A model generated the notes under the pieces. It was not told the DNA's origin. It saw only the letters and a list, made by a program, of their open reading frames with translations, and did no database searches. Shown piece by piece: positions 7,394 to 11,768 of a stretch of DNA of 11,768 bases (the first letter of the stretch is position 1; each line of letters begins with the position of its first letter). A program made the translations under genes and the position numbers. Source of the stretch: an uncultured Flavobacteriales bacterium (lineage in GTDB: Bacteria; Bacteroidota; Bacteroidia; Flavobacteriales_D; Parvicellaceae); contig CALDTD010000087.1 of the NCBI GenBank assembly GCA_937924345.1, forward strand, positions 1-11,768. The letters run 5' to 3'.

Positions 7394-7411
7394 TTACGAT
7401 GATTACTTTCG
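7382..7411 (+). promoter_or_regulatory. candidate promoter of the DEAD-box-like gene
   Basis: TTG (7382-7384) is followed after exactly 19 bp by TACTTTCG (7404-7411), one mismatch from the Bacteroidota TAnnTTTG -7 box. Transcription would begin about 15-20 bases before the ATG at 7435. Confidence 0.42.
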
Positions 7412-7434
7412 TGTATTTATAATAAATTGTTGCT

Positions 7435-8043
7435 ATGTCTTTCAAGAAACTATTGCCAGAATTAAAAGAGTTGATGATAAACAAAGGTATTGATGAGCCT
7501 ACTTTATTTCAAAAAGCGGTTATACCCAAAGTGAAAAGCGGAGCAAACGTTTTCGGTATATCAAAAGTAGGAGAGGGCAAAACGACAGCGATGATGATTA
7601 GTGTTTTTCAAAAGTTAGGAATGAAGGCTGAAGGCGATAATCCAAGAGCAATTATTTTTGTAAAGGATAAAGATGCTGCTTTAAAGCTAGAAGAGAAGTT
7701 TAAGGCTTGGACTAAATATACAGATTTACGAGTGTATAGTGTTGTAGAAGAACATCATATTTATAACCAGAAAGATATGATTTATGTTGGAACCGATATT
7801 GTAATCGCTACCCCAAAACGGTTGAATAAGCTATATTTTCAAAATGGAATAAATTTAAATCAATTGCAGCTTTTAATAATAGAAGATGCTGAGTTTTTGA
7901 ATGGTAATAGTTTGCTTACGGATATCAATAGAATTTCTGAAAGTTTAAATAAGTTACAACACTTAGTGTTTGCTAGTTCTATGAGTCCTAAATTACAAAA
8001 AATGAAAGACTTGTTTATGGTAAATAGTGTTACGGTTAAGTAG
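7435..8043 (+). CDS. single-domain DEAD-box helicase-like protein with degenerate motifs
   Basis: The 202 residues match only the first RecA-like domain of DEAD-box RNA helicases. A Q-motif-like start is present (Phe3 and GIDEPTLFQ with Gln26). Motif I is ISKVGEGKT (42-50), with the ATP-binding Lys49 and Thr50 kept. Motif Ib is ATPKRL (125-130) instead of TPGR. Motif II is IIEDAEFL (148-155): EDAE (150-153) replaces DEAD. Motif III is ASS (180-182) instead of SAT. There is no second RecA domain; translation stops at 8043 and the next gene is unrelated. Without motifs IV-VI the protein should not unwind RNA by itself. From memory, similar 200-residue proteins labelled 'DEAD/DEAH box helicase' with a DDAEF-type motif recur in Flavobacteriia, which suggests a stable family, not a recent truncation. 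It may bind ATP or RNA or act as a partner of a full helicase. A 45-bp gap precedes the lipoprotein gene, a possible operon. Confidence 0.85.
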   Translation: MSFKKLLPELKELMINKGIDEPTLFQKAVIPKVKSGANVFGISKVGEGKTTAMMISVFQKLGMKAEGDNPRAIIFVKDKDAALKLEEKFKAWTKYTDLRVYSVVEEHHIYNQKDMIYVGTDIVIATPKRLNKLYFQNGINLNQLQLLIIEDAEFLNGNSLLTDINRISESLNKLQHLVFASSMSPKLQKMKDLFMVNSVTVK

Positions 8044-8088
8044 AGAAAGCTTTTTTTGTTTAATTTTAGAATTAAAATCAGTTTAAAA

Positions 8089-8472
8089 ATGAGATTCTTA
8101 ACAGTTATATTTTTAATCATTGTCTTTTTAGGGTGTAAAAAGGATAAATCTGTAGAAGTAATTGAGGTGGTAGTTCCAGAAGGAACATTAACTTATTGTG
8201 ATACGGTTACTGTATCGTTTTCAACTCAAATTCAGCCTATTTTTATACAGAGTTGTGCAACTTCAGGTTGTCATGATGCTGCTTCTGGAGCTGCAGGTTA
8301 TGTTTTAGAAAGTCATTCTCAATTGTCAGATGATAACATTATTAAAACTGCTTTTAAAACAATTAAGCATGACCCTAATGTATCTCCGATGCCTAAGTTT
8401 CAGGCTAAGTTAAATGATTCCTTAATTCAACAAATTCAATGTTGGATAGATCAAGGAAAGTTAGATAATTAA
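8089..8472 (+). CDS. small lipoprotein with cytochrome-c-like haem motif
   Basis: The ATG at 8089 gives 127 residues with a clean lipoprotein signal: MRFLTVIFLIIVFLGC, lipobox FLGC with Cys16, followed by KKDK. A longer reading from a TTG at 8056 would bury the signal and is rejected. The mature part holds IQPIFIQSCATSGCHDA, with Cys56, Cys61 and His62. This is a C-x4-C-H spacing instead of the classic C-x2-C-H. A distal SPMP (Met101) could be the second iron ligand, and the C-terminal IQCWIDQGK resembles the last helix of small cytochrome-c-like domains common in Bacteroidota envelope proteins. Two further cysteines (Cys37, Cys118) might form a disulfide. The likely location is the outer membrane, periplasm-facing or surface; the role, perhaps electron transfer, is not shown. 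It converges with the next gene, leaving 7 bp between stops. Confidence 0.82.
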   Translation: MRFLTVIFLIIVFLGCKKDKSVEVIEVVVPEGTLTYCDTVTVSFSTQIQPIFIQSCATSGCHDAASGAAGYVLESHSQLSDDNIIKTAFKTIKHDPNVSPMPKFQAKLNDSLIQQIQCWIDQGKLDN

Positions 8473-8479
8473 AAATAAA

Positions 8480-9739
8480 TTAAGTCTTTTGCTTTTTCTT
8501 TTTGGCTGCTGGGAACAAGATATTATTCAGGATTAATCGATAACCAGGTGAGTTAGGGTGTAAGTTTAAATCCGTAGGAGGATCATTTACGTAGTGCCTA
8601 TAGTCTTCTGGGTCGTGCCCACCATAAAAAGTACACTGTCCTTTGCCTAGTTCTCCGTGTATATAGCGGGCAGTTCCTAAAGCTTTATTTTCTCCCATTA
8701 TCAAAACATTAGATTTAATAGTGTTTTTATGAAAGTCTGTAGTTTGTCCCATAAAACCATTAATTACATTGGTATGGTTTTGACAAAGTATAGTTGGTAT
8801 AATATCCCACTTTGCCGAGAAATCAAATAATGTAAATTTGTCTTGTTGTTCTGGTACCTTATGGTCTGTTGTGGCGTCTATGTTAGAGAATTCATATTCA
8901 AGAGGATTGGTTACGAGCTTAAAATCTTTAAAAGCTAGTGTTTGCGAAAAGTCTAATTTTTTTTGAGCAGTAGGGTCTGCGGGATCACCGTCGTACATAT
9001 AGTCACAAATGTCTAATCCCTGAGCTGCAAGAGCAATATCGTAAGAGTCTGTACCAGAACACATCGTAAATAAAAACCCTCCTCCTGCAGTGAATTCTTG
9101 TATGTTTTTAGCTACGCCTAACTTTAATTGACTTACTTTTTTAAAGCCTAATGTTTTAGCTCTTGCTTCTGTTTCTCTTTGTCTTTTTTGATACCAAGGA
9201 GCGTTTTTATAACTACGATAAAACTTGCCATACTGCCCTGTGAAGTCTTCATGGTGTAAGTGCAGCCAGTCGTATTCAGGTAGTTTTCCTTGTATTACCT
9301 CTGTATCATAAACTTCGTCATACGGAATTTCGGCATAAGTCAAAACCATAGTTACAGCATCATCCCAAGGTTGTTTTCCTTTCGGAGTATAAACAGCAAT
9401 CTTTGGTGTTTTTTCCAATTTTACAATTTCTTGATTAACCTCAGGATCTGAAATTTGTTGTTTAATTTGATTGGCCTGAACATCAGCGATTAATTCGTAA
9501 GTGACCCCCCTTATAATGCATTCTTCTTCTATAGATTTATTTTGTTGTATTAAGAAACTTCCTCCTCTATAATTTAAAAGCCATTCTATTTCAATATCGT
9601 TTTGTAAGACCCAATAAGCAATTCCATAAGCCTTTAAGTGGTTTTTCTGGTTGGTTTCATCCATGGGGATAAGGATATAGCTCGCTTTTGCAATAAAACA
9701 AACACTAAGAATTAGTAAGAGTAAAATTTGTTTTTTCAT
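8480..9739 (-). CDS. secreted amidotransferase-like protein, Bacteroidota 'AsnB' family
   Basis: I recognise the sequence as a conserved Bacteroidota family of about 420 residues that databases often label 'asparagine synthetase B'. The label looks wrong: there is a signal peptide (MKKQILLLLILSVCFIAKA, cleavage after Ala19), no N-terminal nucleophilic Cys2 and no SGGLDSS-type ATP motif. What is visible is an alpha/beta core from about 112: KIAVYTPKGKQPWDDAV, YDWLHLHHEDF (156-166), a nucleophile-elbow-like GGGFLFTMCSGTD (219-231, Cys227), GDPADP (251-256) and GKGQCTFYGGHDPEDYRH (365-382). This order resembles class I glutamine-amidotransferase-like folds (BPL_N/ThuA-like), so a hydrolase or ligand-binding role in the periplasm is inferred, with no substrate evident. 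The C-terminus is basic (KKKKQK). It starts 25 bp after dnaB and is probably co-transcribed with it. Confidence 0.8.
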   Translation of the reverse strand: MKKQILLLLILSVCFIAKASYILIPMDETNQKNHLKAYGIAYWVLQNDIEIEWLLNYRGGSFLIQQNKSIEEECIIRGVTYELIADVQANQIKQQISDPEVNQEIVKLEKTPKIAVYTPKGKQPWDDAVTMVLTYAEIPYDEVYDTEVIQGKLPEYDWLHLHHEDFTGQYGKFYRSYKNAPWYQKRQRETEARAKTLGFKKVSQLKLGVAKNIQEFTAGGGFLFTMCSGTDSYDIALAAQGLDICDYMYDGDPADPTAQKKLDFSQTLAFKDFKLVTNPLEYEFSNIDATTDHKVPEQQDKFTLFDFSAKWDIIPTILCQNHTNVINGFMGQTTDFHKNTIKSNVLIMGENKALGTARYIHGELGKGQCTFYGGHDPEDYRHYVNDPPTDLNLHPNSPGYRLILNNILFPAAKKKKQKT

Positions 9740-9764
9740 ATCGATGTTAGATCAAATACCGTGC

Positions 9765-11312
9765 TTAAAATGGGCTTTCTTCATTTCCAAAATCTTCAAA
9801 GTTGTCATCATTCATTTTAGAAGACATAATAAAAGTGCCAGATTCTTCATCAAAGTTCTCGTTCGGTAACAAAGGCATACCTCCCTCTCCACCAAAATCA
9901 TTATCAAAAGCATCTAAATTATCAAACTTGGCAAACTTTCCAACAAATTTAAGACGTACATCTTCTAGTGATCCATTTCTATGCTTAGCAATTATTATTT
10001 CACCTTGACCAGCACAAGGAGTTTCATCTGGCCATGTTTCCATTTGATAGTATTCGGGTCTGTATATAAAAGAAACAATATCTGCATCCTGTTCTATCGC
10101 TCCAGATTCCCTTAGGTCAGAAAGCATCGGTCTTGTATCACCTCCTCTCGTTTCAACTGAACGGCTAAGCTGCGATAGTGCAATAATAGGAACATCCAAC
10201 TCTTTTGCAATTTCTTTTATAGATCGAGAAATTGTACTAATTTCTTGTTCTCTATTCCCGCCGCTTCCACCAGCAGACATAAGCTGTAGATAGTCAATAA
10301 TAACTAGGTTTATATCATGTTGTTGTTTTAGCCTTCTACATTTTGCTCTTAGTTCAAAAACAGATAAACCTGGCGTGTCATCTATAAAGATTGGAGCCTC
10401 AGCTAGCTTCTTTGTTTTTTCAAATAAATGGTTGAACTTTTCTTGCGTAAAATTTCCTTTTCGAATATCTTCTGCTGGTATTTCAGCCTCCCCAGAAATT
10501 AAACGATTTACAATTTGGAGCGAACTCATCTCTAGAGAGAAAATGGCAACGCCTTGGTTAAAATCTACAGCAACATTTCTAGCCATAGAAATAACAAATG
10601 CTGTTTTTCCCATTCCGGGTCTTGCTGCTAGTACAATCATGTCCGATCGTTGCCAACCAGAAGTTACTCTGTCCAGCGCTGCAAATCCAGTTGCAACACC
10701 GCTAACTCCATCATCTCTATTCATCGCAACCTCAATTTCTTCAGCCGCTTGTTGAATTAAAGTAGACATTTTATCGTAATTCTTTCGTATGTTTCCTTCT
10801 GCTACCGAGAATAGACCACTTTCAGCTTCATCTAAAAGTTCAAAAACGTCAGTTGTCTCATCATATGCTTTTTGAATCACTTTGCTAGATATGCCTATTA
10901 ATTCTCTAAGGATGTATTTTTGAGCAATAATTCTAGCGTGAGATTCTGCATGAGCTGCCGATGCAACTCTGTTTGTTAATTGACTTATATAGTAAGGCCC
11001 TCCTGCTATTTCAAGTTCTCCTTTAGAACGTAGTTTTTGAGTTACTGTTAAAATGTCTATGGCTTCAGACTCTCCAAACAGTTCATAAATAGCTTCATAA
11101 ATCTTTTGATGTGATTCTTTATAAAAACTTTCAGGTTTTAAAATGTCGATTACATCATTTACAGGTGATTTTTCTAACATCAAAGCTCCCAAAACAGCTT
11201 CTTCTAAATCAACTGCTTGAGGAGGTAGTTTACCTCCAAACGCGTTATTGTCTTTTTTTGGAATGGGTCTATTGTTAGACTGCTGAATGATATCTCCAAT
11301 TGGTTTTGCCAT
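9765..11312 (-). CDS. dnaB: replicative DNA helicase DnaB
   Basis: DnaB is the hexameric 5'-to-3' helicase that opens the replication fork and recruits primase. The 515 residues hold the N-terminal DnaB domain (PQAVDLEEAVLGALML at about 31-46 through about 135), a linker helix region (about 150-200), and the RecA-type motor. Motor motifs are Walker A AARPGMGKTAF (229-239, Lys236, Thr237), the catalytic Glu261 in FSLEMS, Walker B VIIDYLQLM (337-345), and the H4-like ALSQLSRSVETRGG and SDLRESGAIEQDADIV motifs (378-413), followed by the IYRPEYY arginine-finger region. No intein interrupts these sites. The tail from 466 is acidic and glycine-rich, as is usual in the phylum. The ATG at 11312 lies 4 bases after a perfect TAnnTTTG box, implying a very short or absent leader. 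It is followed by the 'AsnB'-family gene. Confidence 0.97.
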   Translation of the reverse strand: MAKPIGDIIQQSNNRPIPKKDNNAFGGKLPPQAVDLEEAVLGALMLEKSPVNDVIDILKPESFYKESHQKIYEAIYELFGESEAIDILTVTQKLRSKGELEIAGGPYYISQLTNRVASAAHAESHARIIAQKYILRELIGISSKVIQKAYDETTDVFELLDEAESGLFSVAEGNIRKNYDKMSTLIQQAAEEIEVAMNRDDGVSGVATGFAALDRVTSGWQRSDMIVLAARPGMGKTAFVISMARNVAVDFNQGVAIFSLEMSSLQIVNRLISGEAEIPAEDIRKGNFTQEKFNHLFEKTKKLAEAPIFIDDTPGLSVFELRAKCRRLKQQHDINLVIIDYLQLMSAGGSGGNREQEISTISRSIKEIAKELDVPIIALSQLSRSVETRGGDTRPMLSDLRESGAIEQDADIVSFIYRPEYYQMETWPDETPCAGQGEIIIAKHRNGSLEDVRLKFVGKFAKFDNLDAFDNDFGGEGGMPLLPNENFDEESGTFIMSSKMNDDNFEDFGNEESPF

Positions 11313-11316
11313 AAAA

Positions 11317-11324
11317 CAAAGTTA
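11317..11324 (-). promoter_or_regulatory. candidate -7 box of dnaB
   Basis: The minus strand reads TAACTTTG, a perfect TAnnTTTG, only 4 bases before the dnaB ATG. A weak TTTAT or TTATG lies 18-19 bp upstream. If used, the message would be leaderless or nearly so. The box also falls in one arm of an inverted repeat, AAACAAAGTT (11314-11323) with AACTTTGTTT (11374-11383). Confidence 0.35.
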
Positions 11325-11391
11325 AGTTTTATAAATTAAAATCATAAAGTTTAATGTTTTGTTATTTTTTTAAAACTTTGTTTAAAAGTTA

Positions 11392-11409
11392 TTTAGTTAA
11401 AAAACTAAA
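11392..11409. promoter_or_regulatory. 7-bp dyad in the divergent dnaB/surface-protein region
   Basis: TTTAGTT (11392-11398) and AACTAAA (11403-11409) are perfect inverted repeats around AAAA. The site covers the place where the -33 element of the TACTTTTG promoter at 11413 should be, so it is a reasonable operator candidate for the plus-strand surface gene. Confidence 0.28.
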
Positions 11410-11412
11410 GTC

Positions 11413-11448
11413 TACTTTTGCCTCTCAAATAAAGTAAAAATAAATTTG
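11413..11448 (+). promoter_or_regulatory. overlapping candidate promoters of the surface-protein gene
   Basis: TACTTTTG (11413-11420) is a perfect -7 box and would give a leader of about 20-25 bases. Its TTTG (11417-11420) also lies exactly 20 bp before a second perfect -7 box, TAAATTTG (11441-11448), making a full -33/-7 pair. The second box ends 1 base before the ATG at 11450, so its transcript would start at or just inside the start codon. The first box is the more plausible source of a translatable mRNA. Confidence 0.42.
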
Positions 11449-11449
11449 T

Positions 11450-11768
11450 ATGAATTATAATTTTAGTAAGGTCGTATTATTACTAGCGTTTAGTTTTTTA
11501 ATTTGTAAATATAGAGCTCAGTTTTCCCCAAGCGGACAAATAGAGGTAGAGACTCCTTCTATTCTTTCAGGGTGTTCAAATGATACTATATTCTTTAATG
11601 TAACTAATACTTTAGGTCCTAGTTGTAATTTAGTAACTTCAACAGATTCTATTGAGGTAAAGGTTCAATTGCCTGACACAACTGTCTTAAAGTACACATC
11701 TGGTTCAGTGTTGTCTACATTTGGAAATGCTAACGAAGTGTCTTACATAGCAGGTGTTTTAACTTTTA
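11450..11768 (+). CDS. secreted surface-type protein, 3' end missing
   Basis: A new frame opens at the ATG at 11450 and runs without a stop for 106 codons to the window edge. It begins with a signal peptide, MNYNFSKVVLLLAFSFLIC then KYRAQ, with probable cleavage after Ala23 leaving Gln at the mature N-terminus, a frequent arrangement in Bacteroidota exported proteins. The mature part is rich in Ser, Thr, Val and Asn with two cysteines (Cys42, Cys59) and beta-strand-like segments (DTIFFNVTN, DSIEVKVQLPDTT, EVSYIAGVLTF). This resembles the start of large repeat-built surface proteins (DUF11-like or gliding-associated), which usually end in a type IX secretion signal that lies outside the window. 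The family call is tentative. It is transcribed divergently from dnaB across a 137-bp gap. Confidence 0.75.
   Translation, partial: MNYNFSKVVLLLAFSFLICKYRAQFSPSGQIEVETPSILSGCSNDTIFFNVTNTLGPSCNLVTSTDSIEVKVQLPDTTVLKYTSGSVLSTFGNANEVSYIAGVLTF

Noticed and set aside
8041..8058. Terminator after the DEAD-box-like gene (AAAGCTTT followed by T-run)
   Set aside because: The palindrome has no loop, so it cannot form a normal intrinsic terminator hairpin; read-through into the lipoprotein gene is more likely.
8056..8088. TTG start at 8056 for the haem-type lipoprotein
   Set aside because: It would add 11 residues in front of a textbook lipoprotein signal; the ATG at 8089 fits better.
7860..8120. Open frame of 86 codons on the minus strand across the DEAD-box-like 3' end
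   Set aside because: It overlaps two recognisable plus-strand genes, is hydrophobic only because of AT-rich codons, and shows no known motif.
8957..8964. Run of eight T (A8 in the coding strand) in the 'AsnB'-family gene, with similar runs in rnc (1280-1287) and sufS (3771-3778)
   Set aside because: They encode ordinary Lys-Lys pairs in an AT-rich genome and the frames are intact, so phase variation is not supported.
1..11768. Mobile element, CRISPR array, tRNA or defence island
   Set aside because: No transposase or integrase, no regularly spaced repeats, no cloverleaf-like sequence in any gap, and the gene content is core housekeeping plus envelope proteins.

Overview
The window looks like ordinary chromosome from a marine or freshwater Flavobacteriales-type member of the Bacteroidota. 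The evidence is: AT-rich DNA; start codons without Shine-Dalgarno sequences; several good matches to the Bacteroidota promoter pattern (TTG/TTTG at -33, about 19-21 bp spacer, TAnnTTTG at -7); the acpP-fabF-rnc gene order; Bacteroidota-type lipoprotein and cytochrome-c-like proteins; and a dnaB gene next to the periplasmic family usually mislabelled 'asparagine synthetase B'. I cannot name a genus.

Layout from left to right. (1) Positions 2-1116, plus strand: the 3' part of a YwqK/MORN_2 repeat protein that runs off the left edge, sharing one base (TAATG) with tadA, the tRNA A34 deaminase. (2) Positions 1118-3367, minus strand: acpP, fabF and rnc as one operon, ending 1 bp from the tadA stop. 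A candidate promoter lies upstream of acpP and a 10-bp hairpin lies between acpP and fabF. (3) Positions 3471-7309, minus strand: a large anchored DUF3352-like/beta-propeller protein followed by the cysteine desulfurase gene sufS. (4) Positions 7435-8472, plus strand: a single-domain, motif-degenerate DEAD-box-like protein followed by a small haem-binding-type lipoprotein. (5) Positions 8480-11312, minus strand: dnaB followed by the periplasmic amidotransferase-like 'AsnB' family protein. (6) Positions 11450-11768, plus strand: the first 106 codons of a secreted, surface-type protein that runs off the right edge.

Functionally, most of the window is housekeeping: lipid synthesis (acyl carrier protein and KAS II), RNA processing (RNase III, TadA), sulfur mobilisation for Fe-S clusters (SufS) and replication (DnaB). 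The less understood part is a set of envelope proteins and the DEAD-box-like protein. No rRNA, tRNA, CRISPR array, insertion sequence, prophage or integration site is visible. No stretch over 300 bp lacks a gene; the longest gap, 11313-11449, is the divergent promoter region of dnaB and the surface protein.

I did not find a convincing new multi-gene system. The items most worth a second look are the DEAD-box-like protein with EDAE in place of DEAD and no second RecA domain, the non-ATG start of rnc, the amidotransferase-like 'AsnB' protein, and several dyads sitting on predicted promoters.
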